Shown in pieces: positions 51,320 through 60,638 of a stretch of DNA of 64,000 bases (within the stretch, counting starts at the first letter, position 1; each line of letters starts with the position of its first letter). The DNA lies in NCBI RefSeq assembly GCF_006974105.1, contig NZ_CP036282.1, positions 620,001-684,000 on the forward strand. The letters are read 5' to 3'. The notes beneath the pieces were generated by a model that was given only the letters and a program-made list of their open reading frames with translations, was not told where the DNA came from and did not search any database. The position numbers and the translations under genes are program-made. The DNA is from Rhodoferax aquaticus (GTDB taxonomy: Bacteria > Pseudomonadota > Gammaproteobacteria > Burkholderiales > Burkholderiaceae_C).

Positions 51320-52105
51320 CTACAAGCCGCTGAGCTTGTAGGCCGATGCCATGCGGGCCAGTTCGCCACTTTCGATGAGGGTCGACAAGGCCTTGTTCAC
51401 CTGCTCGAGTGTGTGAGGAGATTTACGCGACAAAGCGCACTGGGTTGCGACTTTGGAGAACAGGTAGGGTGATGTTTCAAAGCGGGCGCGGGCTTCGGGG
51501 TTGGTGTGAAAAAACCCCTCAATCTCGGCCTCGGATGCCACCAGCGCCTCGGCAATCATCAAGTCCAGCGCCTTGAACATCAGCACGATGCGGGTCTCGT
51601 CTTTGCGTTGCAGTTTCCCGTTGTCAAACCAAGCTTGCAAGCTGGGGTAGTTGTAGCCAAGTTGCGTGGCAATGCGTTTGCCTTCGAGTTGATCTAGCGC
51701 CACTTTGGAGGGCATCTGGCCTTGGTGCGTCACCAAGCGCTCAATTTGGGCCAGGCTTTCCATCGTCCATTGCACCTTGTCGGCCTGCGTGGTCCATTGC
51801 GGACTCCAGTAGCACACCAAGTCCACTTGCCCTTTTTGTACCGCTGCGTCCAGGCGCTTGCGCGCTAAGGGTTGAACTTGCAATTTGGTGTGCAGCTCCC
51901 GCGCCACCGCTTGGCCTAAATCAAGCAACAGCCCGCCGCTGACGGTCCCATTGCCGTCTTGAATGACCAAGGGGTGGGATAGGGAGTCCATCACTCCGTA
52001 GCGCAAGGGCTCTACCGCCCAGGTGCCTTGGGCAAGCACCAAGCCGCACCCCATCCACCACGTGCGCAGGAGTGCCAACCGTTTGAGGGGAGTGCCGCAG
52101 ACCAT
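51320..52105 (-). CDS. Periplasmic substrate-binding protein-like (family 3)
   Basis: 261 residues. Signal peptide at the N-terminus (about residues 1-30, ending near TWA|VEP) and a periplasmic binding fold of the amino acid/polar compound type: LRYGVMDSLSHPLVIQDGNG, LLLDLGQAVARELHTKL and LEGKRIATQLGYNYPSL. The ATG at 52105 is chosen over a TTG further upstream. No permease or ATPase is adjacent, so it may be a stand-alone sensor or scavenging protein. Ligand unknown. Confidence 0.83.
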   Translation of the reverse strand: MVCGTPLKRLALLRTWWMGCGLVLAQGTWAVEPLRYGVMDSLSHPLVIQDGNGTVSGGLLLDLGQAVARELHTKLQVQPLARKRLDAAVQKGQVDLVCYWSPQWTTQADKVQWTMESLAQIERLVTHQGQMPSKVALDQLEGKRIATQLGYNYPSLQAWFDNGKLQRKDETRIVLMFKALDLMIAEALVASEAEIEGFFHTNPEARARFETSPYLFSKVATQCALSRKSPHTLEQVNKALSTLIESGELARMASAYKLSGL

Positions 52106-52169
52106 CGCGGCACTGTATGCCAAGGTGGTGTCCTTGTCTAGGCGCTTACCAGGCCCCGCACGGGCGCAC

Positions 52170-52610
52170 TTAGCTGCCCGATTGGTTCATCACCACATCG
52201 GGGGCACCGCCTTGCAGCGCTGTGCGCAAATCATCGGGGATGGAAGTTTTGGTGAAAGCGGGAGTGCTCACCAGCACATAGGTCAGCGCCGCTGTGGCCA
52301 CCAGCGCTTGGGTGCCTGCGATAAAAAACGCCATGTTCAACGTGAACGAGGTCGTGCCCACGCGTTCGGTCTGCACACGCACCCCCAACACATCGTCGAA
52401 GCGGGCGGGTGACGTCCAGTCGATCTGATAATGCACCACTTGCGTGTCTAGGTTGCGAGCCAACAGGGCCTGAATGCCCCCAAAAATGGCGCGAAAGTAC
52501 TCGGTGGCAGCCAAGTCCGCATAGTCGCCATAGCGGGCGTTGAATACGACCAGCTGCGCATCGCACTCGCCATAGCGTACGCGGGTGAGGAAGGTAAATG
52601 GAGTGCTCAT
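52170..52610 (-). CDS. Hotdog-fold acyl-CoA thioesterase
   Basis: 146 residues of the 4-hydroxybenzoyl-CoA thioesterase type. The active-site stretch is RVRYGECDAQLVVFNARYGDYADLA (Asp in the position of the catalytic residue), then the long helix and ARFDDVLGVRVQTERVGTTSF. ATG 52610 begins MSTPFTFLTRV. It follows no operon partner closely; the substrate acyl-CoA is unknown. Confidence 0.88.
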   Translation of the reverse strand: MSTPFTFLTRVRYGECDAQLVVFNARYGDYADLAATEYFRAIFGGIQALLARNLDTQVVHYQIDWTSPARFDDVLGVRVQTERVGTTSFTLNMAFFIAGTQALVATAALTYVLVSTPAFTKTSIPDDLRTALQGGAPDVVMNQSGS

Positions 52611-52771
52611 TGTGAAGTGGGCGTGTGGGGTAGGAGGCTGGCAGTTATTGTCCAGATAAATGCCTAGTGGCTCAATGCGTAGGCCGTGCCATGCTGAAAA
52701 GTGGGTGGGGTACCTGTGCAATCGTTAATGGGGTCAGTGGCTGTCAGGGCCCGCTAGGCGTGAGCAAATCC

Positions 52772-54118
52772 CTAGAGTCCGCTCCCAGCCTGCAGGTACG
52801 GCACAGCAAGTTGCCGCACATTCACCCGCGCCTTCAGTCGCGCCGCCAACAAAAACAAGCCCCCCAGTTTGCGATGCAAGAACAAGGCTTCGATGGGGGG
52901 AATGTGCCAAAAGTCCCTGTCCAGACCCAGCGCCAACCCGGCTTCACGCAGGCGAGGGGCCATGTTGGTAGTGCCAAAGTCAAAAACACCGTCGAACTTG
53001 AGAGGTTCGAGTGCGATATCAAACAGGTCAAGCACAGCCATTTGGTGTTGGGCCCGGATGCTGTCATCAAAGTAGCCAATGGCAAGACCGGCTTGCGCCA
53101 TGGCTTTGCGGTCGCCCGCCAAAGTTGCGCGCATCAGGTGTTGGTAAGCCTGCCCGAAGGCCGGAGTGAAACTTCGGGTGGCACCAAAGTCCAGCAAGAT
53201 CAGCCGCTGGCTCTGTAGGTCGTAGCGGTAGTTCGCAAAGTTAGGATCGGTTTGCATGAGCCCAAACTCAAACAACTCGCGGAACATGAGGCCCACCAGC
53301 AGGCTCAGCAGTCGGTCACGCTCGGCCTGTGGTGCGTCCGCTATCGACTCCACGGGCACCCCCGCTACAAAAGACATGGCCAACACATTCTGGGTCGTGA
53401 AGTCGGCGTGCAATGTGGGCACCACAAACTCTGGGGTGGCGGCTAGCAACTGGGCAAACCGTTGCAAGTGCTTGCCCTCCGCTTCGTAGTCGGCCTCTTC
53501 GCGCAGTTGGCGTTTGGCCTGTTTCAAGAGCGGCTCTATGTCCAGTGCTTTGGGCAGCAGGCCCGATAGGCGCAGCAGGGATGCCACGTTGTTCACGTCG
53601 CTACTGATGCTTTTGCGCACGCCCGGGTACTGGATCTTGATGGCCATGTCGCGTCCGTCCAGGGTCGTTGCGCGGTGCACCTGGCCTATGGAAGCAGCCG
53701 CAATCGGCGTGAAAGAAAAAGATGTAAAGCGCTGCTGCCACTGTGCGCCCCAGTTGGCAGTGAGTACCGCGCGCAGCTGGCGCTCTGGCATGGCGTGCGC
53801 GTCAGAACGCAAGCGCGCCAACACAGCCGCTATCTCGGGGGGCACCAAATCACCGGCATCCATCGAAATCAGTTGCCCCAGCTTCATCGCGGCACCGCGC
53901 ATGTGGGAGAGCTGCTGTGTGATCTTGAGCGCGTTGCTTGGGGTGAGCAGCAGATCACTGAGTTTCGGGCGCTTGCCCTGGGCAAGCTGCTGCGCACCGG
54001 CCACCAGCATATTGCCAGCCACGCCCGTGGCCATGCCGCCCAAGCGCATTAAGCGTCCCAAGCGGCTACTGGGCACCGCTGAGCTGTTGTTGGTGGGGGT
54101 GAGTTTTTTAGAGGACAT
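52772..54118 (-). CDS. ABC1/UbiB family atypical kinase
   Basis: 448 residues. The ABC1 family KxGQ motif is in AAMKLGQLISMDAGDLVPPE, the Ala-rich loop and the Lys are in PIAAASIGQVHRAT and MAIKIQYPGV, and the metal-binding region is QTDPNFANYRYDL with LLDFGATRSF. Members act in ubiquinone synthesis or lipid homeostasis. The protein lacks the C-terminal membrane spans of UbiB and is closer to ADCK-type proteins. It is a single gene, transcribed toward the thioesterase gene. Confidence 0.9.
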   Translation of the reverse strand: MSSKKLTPTNNSSAVPSSRLGRLMRLGGMATGVAGNMLVAGAQQLAQGKRPKLSDLLLTPSNALKITQQLSHMRGAAMKLGQLISMDAGDLVPPEIAAVLARLRSDAHAMPERQLRAVLTANWGAQWQQRFTSFSFTPIAAASIGQVHRATTLDGRDMAIKIQYPGVRKSISSDVNNVASLLRLSGLLPKALDIEPLLKQAKRQLREEADYEAEGKHLQRFAQLLAATPEFVVPTLHADFTTQNVLAMSFVAGVPVESIADAPQAERDRLLSLLVGLMFRELFEFGLMQTDPNFANYRYDLQSQRLILLDFGATRSFTPAFGQAYQHLMRATLAGDRKAMAQAGLAIGYFDDSIRAQHQMAVLDLFDIALEPLKFDGVFDFGTTNMAPRLREAGLALGLDRDFWHIPPIEALFLHRKLGGLFLLAARLKARVNVRQLAVPYLQAGSGL

Positions 54119-54265
54119 AGTGGCAAGACCCGGTGAGGGGAAGGTTCAGCCCTTGCTGACCTTGATTCTCGCAGGGACACCAGCGTGCACGTAACATGGG
54201 ACCCAATTGGCCCTATACCCCGGATGTATTGACTGACATGACTGCATTGACCGGCTACTTTCGCG

Positions 54266-54484
54266 ATGACACCGCTCCACCCCAAAAAGCTCTTACTCAC
54301 CAAATGGACCGCCGTGCAGCCGGTGGCTAAAAACAAGCACTTTTTGGTGTCGCGGGTGATAGAGCCCGAACCACCGCAGGTGAAGATTGAATGGGTTGAA
54401 CTAGAAGCCGTGTTCTCAAAGACGGTGACACGCATCCGTTGGCGCGAGCTGCAAGACGAATCACTTTGGCGCCGGGGTTGGTAA
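54266..54484 (+). CDS. Trp-rich TIGR02450 family protein
   Basis: 72 residues, basic, with conserved tryptophans: HPKKLLLTKWTAVQPVAKNK, then the WVELEAVFSKTVTRIRW stretch and a final SLWRRGW. This matches the small conserved TIGR02450 family of unknown function. ATG 54266 is the natural start. Confidence 0.82.
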   Translation: MTPLHPKKLLLTKWTAVQPVAKNKHFLVSRVIEPEPPQVKIEWVELEAVFSKTVTRIRWRELQDESLWRRGW

Positions 54485-54740
54485 AACCACCCATGTCGCG
54501 CGGCAATGCGTGCCTCTGCTAGCCATTGCCATAAAACCTTGAAGCTCCATTGGATTTAAATACTACCCAGTCACTATTTGGATTTGGTCGCATGGTTGCA
54601 AGATCTCATGGCATTGTGTGATGGCCACGATAATCCGTGTTTGCCACGGCAGGCCGTGCCCTCCGAGTTGTCCGCCATGGGGCGTAGAGCTTGCCGCTGG
54701 CGTGATGGTCGTCTACCTAGGCATCAGAGGGAGTTGCTTT

Positions 54741-55181
54741 ATGCACATCAGCAAAAGACGCCTTATGGCCACGTTCGCTCCAGCAATCGCAGTCGCACTG
54801 TGCTTGGCCGCTTGTGTCTTGATTACAGATGCCGCGACTCGCCTTGCGGTTGAGCTGAAGGACGGAGCTGCTAGCTTGCGCAATTCGAACCAAGAACGGC
54901 TTGAACTCGTGCACCAACCCCTGTCGTTTCCAGAGGGCGTGCACGGACCCTATGAAGTCGTATTTCAACAAACGGTGGACTGCACCCAATGTGGCTCGCT
55001 GTGGGTGCACGACCTAGATATCACCAACCCAGACTACAAGCCTGGTGGCGGCAGCACAAGTTACCACCGCAACTTTGTCGTTGTTCCCAAAGAACTCAGC
55101 ATCCGCAAAGCCAAAGGCCAAGCCGTGGTGATCGTGTTGCACAAGGCGGGTGGTGCAATTGAGGTGGAAGCGCTGCGTTAG
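54741..55181 (+). CDS. Small lipoprotein of unknown function
   Basis: 146 residues. Lipoprotein signal with lipobox LAAC near residue 25 (MHISKRRLMATFAPAIAVAL then CLAAC). The mature part holds CTQCGSL, a possible metal or disulfide site, and KGQAVVIVLHKAGG near the end. GAGGGAG at 54727-54733 supports ATG 54741. No family recognised. Lies alone between the TIGR02450 gene and the malate synthase gene, convergent with the latter. Confidence 0.72.
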   Translation: MHISKRRLMATFAPAIAVALCLAACVLITDAATRLAVELKDGAASLRNSNQERLELVHQPLSFPEGVHGPYEVVFQQTVDCTQCGSLWVHDLDITNPDYKPGGGSTSYHRNFVVVPKELSIRKAKGQAVVIVLHKAGGAIEVEALR

Positions 55182-55285
55182 TGGTCCAGCGACAAGTGCC
55201 TTGGCAGCTTAGTGAATAGCGCGTTATGGTGTGCTGTGGCCGATACGTCTCTGATTTGGCGCAAAATTGCCGGTAACGCCCGTTT

Positions 55286-55330
55286 ATTGGGCGCAGGCTG
55301 CTATCAAATGTATAACAACCTGCATAGCCC
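55286..55330 (+). repeat. Possible diverged dispersed repeat copy
   Basis: Contains GGGCGCAGGCTGCTATCAAA, similar to 40283-40335. A short perfect palindrome (55327-55340) overlaps its end. Lies in the convergent gap between the lipoprotein and malate synthase genes. Confidence 0.35.
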
Positions 55331-55357
55331 TTTAAAGGGCCTGTAGAGAAAGGCGAG

Positions 55358-57577
55358 TTACGCCGCCTTCACCTTCAAGCGCCATGCATGCAGCAGCGGT
55401 TCGGTGTATCCGCTAGGCTGGGCCAGGCCTTTGAACACCAGCTCGGTCGCTGCCTGGTAGGCCGCGCCCTGGAAGTTGCCCACCATGGGGGTGTAGAGCT
55501 TGTCGCCGGCGTTTTGCTTGTCCACCTTGGCGGCCATGCGTGCAAAGGTTTCTTCCACCTGTGCCTTGGTGACCACGCCGTGGTGCAACCAGTTGGCCAT
55601 GTGCTGGCTGCTGATGCGCAGGGTGGCGCGGTCTTCCATGAGGCCGATGTCGTTGATGTCGGGCACCTTGGAGCAGCCCACGCCTTGGTCCACCCAGCGC
55701 ACCACGTAGCCCAGAATGCCCTGGGCGTTGTTGTCCAGCTCGGCTTGTCTCTCGGCGGCTGTCCAGTTCGGGGTGGCAGTCACCGGAATCTGCAGCAGGT
55801 TGTCGAGGATGCCAGCGCGGGCCTTCTCGTAGTTGGTCTTTTCCAGTTCCTTTTGCACGTCGCTCACCAGCAGCTGGTGGTAGTGCAGGGCGTGCAGTGT
55901 GGCGCCGGTGGGGCTGGGCACCCAGGCGGTGTTGGCTCCGGCCTTGGGGTGGACTATCTTCTGTTCCATCATGGCCTTCATCAGGTCGGGCATGGCCCAC
56001 ATGCCCTTGCCGATCTGCGCCTTGCCGCGCAGCCCGCTGGACAAGCCCACCAGCACGTTGTTCTTTTCATACGCGGCAATCCAGGCGCTGCTCTTCATGT
56101 CTGCCTTGCGGATCATGGGCCCGGCTTGCATGGCGGTGTGCATCTCGTCGCCGGTGCGGTCCAGGAAGCCGGTGTTGATGAAGGCCACGCGGCTTTGGGC
56201 GGCGGCAATGCAGGCCTTCAGGTTCACGCTGGTGCGGCGCTCTTCGTCCATGATGCCCAGCTTCACGGTGCTGTCCGGCAGACCCAGCATCTGCTCCACG
56301 CGGGTGAACAGCTCGGCGGCAAACGCCACTTCAGCGGGGCCGTGCATCTTAGGCTTGACGATGTAGACCGAGCCCTTGCGCGAGTTGCGGATGGCGTCCT
56401 TCTTGGTCTTCTTCAGGTCATGCAGGGCGATGGTGGTGGTGACCACGGCGTCCATGATGCCTTCGGGAATCTCTTGCGTGCTGCCGTCGGCCGCGGTGTA
56501 GTGAATCGCCGGGTTGGTCATCAAGTGGCCTACGTTGCGCACAAACATGAGGCTGCGGCCGTGCAACTTGACTTCCTTCTTGCCGTCGGGGGCGGTGTAC
56601 ACACGGTCGCCATTGAGGCCACGGGTCAGCGTCTTGCCACCCTTCTCGAAACTCTCGACCAACGTGCCTTGCAGAATGCCCAGCCAGTTGCCATAGGCCA
56701 GCACCTTGTCTTCAGCGTCCACCACGGCCACGGAGTCTTCCAGGTCCAGGATGGTGGAGAGGGCGGCTTCCAGCACCAAATCGCTCACGCCAGCGGCATC
56801 GGTCTTGCCGATGGGCGTGGCGCGGTTGATGATGATGTCGAGGTGCAGGCCGTTGTGAATCACCAGCACACTGGAGGGATCTTTGGCAGAGCCCTGGAAG
56901 CCCACGAACTGGTCCTTGTCGGCCAGCTTGGACGTAGAGCCGTCCTTCAAGGTGACGACCAAGTCGCCGCCCTTGATGGCGTAACCCGTAGAGCCCACGT
57001 GCGAGCCCTTCTTCAGCGGTGCGCAGCGGTCCAGCACGTTGCGTGCGTATTCGATGACCTTTTTGCCGCGCTTGGGGTTGTAACCCTTGGGGCCTACTTT
57101 TTCGCAGCCCTTGTCTTCGCTAATGACGTCTGTGCCATACAGCGCGTCGTAGAGGCTGCCCCAGCGGGCGTTGGCGGCGTTCAGGGCGTAGCGGGCATTG
57201 AGCACGGGCACGACCAGCTGAGGACCGGCTTGGGTGGCCAGCTCGGCATCCACGTTTTTGGTGGTGATCTTTACCTTCTTGGGGCTCTCGACCAAGTAGC
57301 CAATTTTTTCCAGGAATGCCTTGTAGGCGGGCATATCGCTGATGGGGCCGGGGTTGGCTTGGTGCCAGGTGTCCAGCTCGGTCTGCAGGCGGTCGCGCTC
57401 GGCGAGCAGGGCGATGTTTTTGGGTGCCAGGTCAGCCACGATGGCGTCAAAGCCTTTCCAGAACGCCTCAGCGCTGATGCCGGTGCCGGGCAGCACTTTG
57501 TCCTGGATGAAGCTGTGCAGGCTGGTCGCGACTTGCAGGCGGTGCTCAGCAGTGCGGGGGGTAGATGTTGTGGACAT
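55358..57577 (-). CDS. glcB: Malate synthase G
   Basis: 739 residues. Condenses glyoxylate and acetyl-CoA to malate in the glyoxylate/glycolate route. The G-isoform is recognised from length and from [36 protein letters not shown] core (only partly quoted: [19 protein letters not shown]), the [10 protein letters not shown] stretch and [24 protein letters not shown] region ([14 protein letters not shown]). The ATG at 57577 gives [12 protein letters not shown]. Single gene with its promoter in 57578-57740. No isocitrate lyase or glycolate oxidase genes are nearby. Confidence 0.96.
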   Translation of the reverse strand: MSTTSTPRTAEHRLQVATSLHSFIQDKVLPGTGISAEAFWKGFDAIVADLAPKNIALLAERDRLQTELDTWHQANPGPISDMPAYKAFLEKIGYLVESPKKVKITTKNVDAELATQAGPQLVVPVLNARYALNAANARWGSLYDALYGTDVISEDKGCEKVGPKGYNPKRGKKVIEYARNVLDRCAPLKKGSHVGSTGYAIKGGDLVVTLKDGSTSKLADKDQFVGFQGSAKDPSSVLVIHNGLHLDIIINRATPIGKTDAAGVSDLVLEAALSTILDLEDSVAVVDAEDKVLAYGNWLGILQGTLVESFEKGGKTLTRGLNGDRVYTAPDGKKEVKLHGRSLMFVRNVGHLMTNPAIHYTAADGSTQEIPEGIMDAVVTTTIALHDLKKTKKDAIRNSRKGSVYIVKPKMHGPAEVAFAAELFTRVEQMLGLPDSTVKLGIMDEERRTSVNLKACIAAAQSRVAFINTGFLDRTGDEMHTAMQAGPMIRKADMKSSAWIAAYEKNNVLVGLSSGLRGKAQIGKGMWAMPDLMKAMMEQKIVHPKAGANTAWVPSPTGATLHALHYHQLLVSDVQKELEKTNYEKARAGILDNLLQIPVTATPNWTAAERQAELDNNAQGILGYVVRWVDQGVGCSKVPDINDIGLMEDRATLRISSQHMANWLHHGVVTKAQVEETFARMAAKVDKQNAGDKLYTPMVGNFQGAAYQAATELVFKGLAQPSGYTEPLLHAWRLKVKAA

Positions 57578-57741
57578 GAAAAAAGCCTTTCCAAATCAAA
57601 AAACGGTGCAAAACCCCACGCAAAGGGCAGAGATTTGCGGATAGTGCTACTGTATTCCATCCTTTATAGGAAACTATATGGATAAAAATCACTCTATTTG
57701 TGACAAAAATGCAGGCACCCCGCCATTCAAGGAGTTAGCGC

Positions 57742-58041
57742 ATGCCGATTCGCCACTTGGTACTGTTGAAATTTAAGCCAGAAGTGTCAGCGCAGCAGCA
57801 GGCTGAGCTGGAGCATGCATTTTGCGCGCTGCAGGACGCCATTGCCGATGTCATCAGCTTGGAATGGGGGCGCAACAACAGCCCAGAGGGTTTGGTCAAA
57901 GGCTTTACCCACTGCTTTAACTTGACGTTTGCCGATGACACGGGGCGCGCACGCTACTTGCCGCACCCTGTGCACCAAGCGTTTGTCGCGCAGCTCAAGC
58001 CCGCGCTGGACGATGTGCTGGTGTTTGATTACACCGTATAG
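57742..58041 (+). CDS. Dabb (stress-responsive alpha/beta barrel) domain protein
   Basis: 99 residues, one Dabb ferredoxin-like domain: MPIRHLVLLKFKPEVSAQQQ, the central FTHCFNLTFADDTGRARYL and the conserved HPVHQAFV segment. Members form dimeric barrels; some bind or cyclise small aromatic compounds, most are unknown. A GGAG at about 57731 precedes the start. Divergent from glcB. Confidence 0.88.
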   Translation: MPIRHLVLLKFKPEVSAQQQAELEHAFCALQDAIADVISLEWGRNNSPEGLVKGFTHCFNLTFADDTGRARYLPHPVHQAFVAQLKPALDDVLVFDYTV

Positions 58042-58109
58042 GCGGCCTAGGCCGTCAGGCGCTAGCGCTTTAGTTTTGCCGCACCTTTCCGATGCATTGA
58101 ACTTTATGT

Positions 58110-59297
58110 ATGTCTGAATCCACTCAATCACTGCCCCTAGCCGGCATCCGCGTCGTCGAATTCACCCACATGGTCATGGGGCCTACTTGCGGCATGACCT
58201 TGGGTGATCTGGGTGCTGAGGTCATCAAGGTTGAACCCTTGGCGGGCGACAGCACCCGCAAGCTGCTGGGCAGTGGCGCGGGCTTTTACCCGCTGTTCAA
58301 CCGGAACAAGAAGAGCATTGCGGTGGATCTCAAAAGCCCGCAGGGCCGCGAGATCGTGCTCAAGTTGGTCGCCACTGCTGACATCGTGAGCGAGAACTTC
58401 AAAACAGAGACCATGCAGAAACTGGGCTTGGACTACGCGTCTTTAAGCAAGCTGGACCCGCGCCTGATTTACGTGAGCCACAAGGGCTTTTTGCCCGGCC
58501 CTTACGACCACCGCACCGCGCTGGACGAAGTGGTGCAGATGATGGGTGGCCTAGCCTATATGACCGGCCGCCCGGGTGACCCGCTGCGTGCTGGGTCAAG
58601 CGTGAACGACATCATGGGCGGCATCTTCGGCGCGGTGGGCGCCATGGCCGCGCTCATGCAGCGCCAGCAAACCGGTAAGGGCCAAGAGGTGCAAAGCGCG
58701 CTGTTTGAGAACAACATCTTTCTGGTTGCTCAGCACATGATGCAGTTCGCCGTGACCGGCAAGGCCGCTGCGCCCATGCCCGAGCGCATCTCGCCCTGGG
58801 GCATTTACGACGTGTTCAGCGTCAAAGACAACGAGCAAATCTTTCTGGCCGTGGTGGGTGACGGACAGTGGAAGACTTTTTGCGAGGCCTTCGCTTACGC
58901 CGATCTCTTTGCCGACCCACGCGTCACCACCAACAACGACCGCGTGCTGGCCCGTAGCTGGCTCATTCCCGAGCTGCGCACGCGCCTGGCACAGTTCAGC
59001 CGGGCTGAGCTGTCTCAGCGCTTTGAGCAGGTCGGCCTGCCGTTTGCGCCCATCACCGATCCGCAGCATTTATTTGACGACCCGCACCTGCAAGCCACGG
59101 GCGGGCTGGCGCCCATGGAGCTGCCCGACGGCCGCCAGACGCAAGTGCCTTTGTTGCCGTTGACTCTTGGCGGCGAGCGCCTCGGCCTGCGGCTGGACCC
59201 GCCCAAGCTCGGTGAGCACACCGACGCGCTGCTGCAAAGCTTGGGCTACTCGGCCACTGATGTGGCTGCACTGCATGAAGCTGGTGTCGTGCTATGA
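58110..59297 (+). CDS. CaiB/BaiF family (class III) CoA-transferase
   Basis: 395 residues. N-terminal LAGIRVVEFTHMVMGPTCGM and LGDLGAEVIKVEP are the family signature. Asp in the SSVNDIMGGI segment near residue 170 is in the position of the catalytic Asp of formyl-CoA transferase. It moves CoA between organic acids; the substrate is unknown. The start ATG 58110 follows the Dabb gene by 68 bases. The gene ends at a TGA that overlaps an inverted copy of the dispersed repeat. Confidence 0.92.
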   Translation: MSESTQSLPLAGIRVVEFTHMVMGPTCGMTLGDLGAEVIKVEPLAGDSTRKLLGSGAGFYPLFNRNKKSIAVDLKSPQGREIVLKLVATADIVSENFKTETMQKLGLDYASLSKLDPRLIYVSHKGFLPGPYDHRTALDEVVQMMGGLAYMTGRPGDPLRAGSSVNDIMGGIFGAVGAMAALMQRQQTGKGQEVQSALFENNIFLVAQHMMQFAVTGKAAAPMPERISPWGIYDVFSVKDNEQIFLAVVGDGQWKTFCEAFAYADLFADPRVTTNNDRVLARSWLIPELRTRLAQFSRAELSQRFEQVGLPFAPITDPQHLFDDPHLQATGGLAPMELPDGRQTQVPLLPLTLGGERLGLRLDPPKLGEHTDALLQSLGYSATDVAALHEAGVVL

Positions 59298-59334
59298 AAA
59301 AAGTAGCTGCGTACGCATATTCCACGAGCGCCAA
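59295..59334 (-). repeat. Dispersed intergenic repeat, inverted copy
   Basis: Read on the minus strand it gives GGCGCTCGTGGAATATGCG, then CAGCTACTTTTT, matching the family. Begins at the CaiB gene stop and abuts the large hairpin 59336-59425. Confidence 0.6.
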
Positions 59335-59335
59335 G

Positions 59336-59425
59336 GGCCTGAATGGGAGAGCGGTCTGCGTAGGTCAAGGGGGAGCCCGCAAAGCGGGCGGAGGACACGA
59401 AGCAGAGCGTTCTGCCATTCAGGCC
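59336..59425. repeat. Long imperfect hairpin (REP-like) between CoA-transferase and LysR genes
   Basis: Perfect 11-bp outer arms (59336-59346 and 59415-59425), further pairing inward (AGAGCGGTCTG with CAGAGCGTTCT in inverted order) and a GC-rich tip GCCCGC-AAA-GCGGGC. The whole 90 bp can fold as one stem. No T-run follows, so a simple terminator is unlikely. It may be a mobile REP-type element or an RNA structure in the LysR leader. Confidence 0.65.
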
Positions 59426-59439
59426 AACGGGAGCTAACC

Positions 59440-60366
59440 ATGGACAAACTCAAGCAACTCGAATCATTTGTCTCTGTAGCCTTGCGAGGAAGCCTTACTG
59501 CAGCTGCGAACGCAGAAGGCGTGGCCCCCGCCATCATGGGGCGACGGCTGGACGCATTGGAGGAGCGCTTAGGTGTGAAGTTGTTGCTACGCACTACCCG
59601 GCGGCTGACCCTCACGCACGAAGGCAGTGCGTTCCTCGAAGATTGCCAGCGCCTACTGGCGGACTTGTCCAACGCGGAAGCCAGTGTGAGTGCAGGCGGG
59701 GTGAAGGCTAGCGGTCATTTGCGCATTACTGCGCCAGCAGGGTTTGGGCGGCGCCATGTGGCACCGTTGGTACCCAAGTTTCGAGAACTACATCCTGAGG
59801 TAACCGTGTCTTTGAACCTGAGTGACCGAGTGGTCGATATTGCGGGAGAAGGGTTTGACTGCGCGGTTCGTGTAGGGGATATGCCGGACTCGTCCATGGT
59901 GAGTTTGCGTCTGGCGGACAACCGACGCATGTGTGTGGCAACCCCGGCTTACCTTGCCCGGTATGGGGCACCAAAGCACCCCAATGAGTTGGCTAGATTC
60001 GCCTGCTTAACCTTGTCGAGTGATGCGTCCCAAACCCGAGGCTGGGCCTTTAAAGTGCCAAGCGAACAGGGTACGGAAGTCATTCACTTAAGACCTGCTG
60101 GGCCGTTGGATTGTTCCGATGGTCAGGTGCTGCACGACTGGTGCCTAGCCGGCTATGGCATCGCTTGGCGCAGCACTTGGGAGGTAGAGGCCGAGATCTC
60201 AGAGGGAGCGTTAGTGTCAGTGTTGGACGAGTTTGCGGCCCCGCCCAATGGCATTTACGCAGTTTTTCCGCAGCGCAAACATTTGCCACTGCGGGTGCGC
60301 CTATGGATTGATTACCTCAAACACCACTACGGCACCCCTGGTTTTTGGCAAATGCTGCAAAAATAG
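59440..60366 (+). CDS. LysR family transcriptional regulator
   Basis: 308 residues. The N-terminal winged HTH is MDKLKQLESFVSVALRGSLT, AAANAEGVAPAIMGRRLDAL with LLLRTTRRLTLTHEG; the LysR effector domain follows (GHLRITAPAGFGRRHVAPLV, RVGDMPDSSMVSLRLADNR, YGIAWRSTWEVE). ATG 59440 follows GGGAG by six bases. It reads in the same direction as the CoA-transferase but is separated by the hairpin, so it probably has its own promoter. Likely targets: itself or the CoA-transferase gene. Confidence 0.92.
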   Translation: MDKLKQLESFVSVALRGSLTAAANAEGVAPAIMGRRLDALEERLGVKLLLRTTRRLTLTHEGSAFLEDCQRLLADLSNAEASVSAGGVKASGHLRITAPAGFGRRHVAPLVPKFRELHPEVTVSLNLSDRVVDIAGEGFDCAVRVGDMPDSSMVSLRLADNRRMCVATPAYLARYGAPKHPNELARFACLTLSSDASQTRGWAFKVPSEQGTEVIHLRPAGPLDCSDGQVLHDWCLAGYGIAWRSTWEVEAEISEGALVSVLDEFAAPPNGIYAVFPQRKHLPLRVRLWIDYLKHHYGTPGFWQMLQK

Positions 60367-60374
60367 TAGTTGCC

Positions 60375-60638
60375 TCACCGTTTTTTGTCGAGTTTTCGCC
60401 AATAAACGAATTCCGGTTCGTGAACTTCTACATCGACCTCCATGACACGTGCTTGCAGGCGTTCTTGCACATCGGCAACGGCGCGGTTGTAGACCAAAGG
60501 GCCAATCTCTTCCAAGAAGAATCCCAGCAGTCCGCCAGCGGCAACATTACCAATGGGCTCATCCATGTGTTCCCGGAAGTAGCGTTCAATCGACGTGATG
60601 GCTTGCTGTCGCGAGTCTTTGCTGATCGCAATAGTCAT
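60375..60638 (-). CDS. DUF2164 domain protein
   Basis: 87 residues. Matches the small DUF2164 family: MTIAISKDSRQQAITSIERY, then the GNVAAGGLLGFFLEEIGPLVYN segment and a C-terminal VYWRK. Function unknown. It overlaps the proC stop by four bases and follows it on the same strand, so it is translated from the proC transcript. Convergent with the LysR gene (eight bases apart). Confidence 0.86.
   Translation of the reverse strand: MTIAISKDSRQQAITSIERYFREHMDEPIGNVAAGGLLGFFLEEIGPLVYNRAVADVQERLQARVMEVDVEVHEPEFVYWRKLDKKR

Noticed and set aside
55327..55340. 14-bp palindrome after the malate synthase gene
   Set aside because: No loop and no T-run; too weak to call a terminator or operator.
55388..57685. 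765-codon open frame antisense to malate synthase G
   Set aside because: It is exactly opposite a firmly identified gene; its His/Val/Gly-rich product has no recognisable domain and reflects the codon bias of the other strand.
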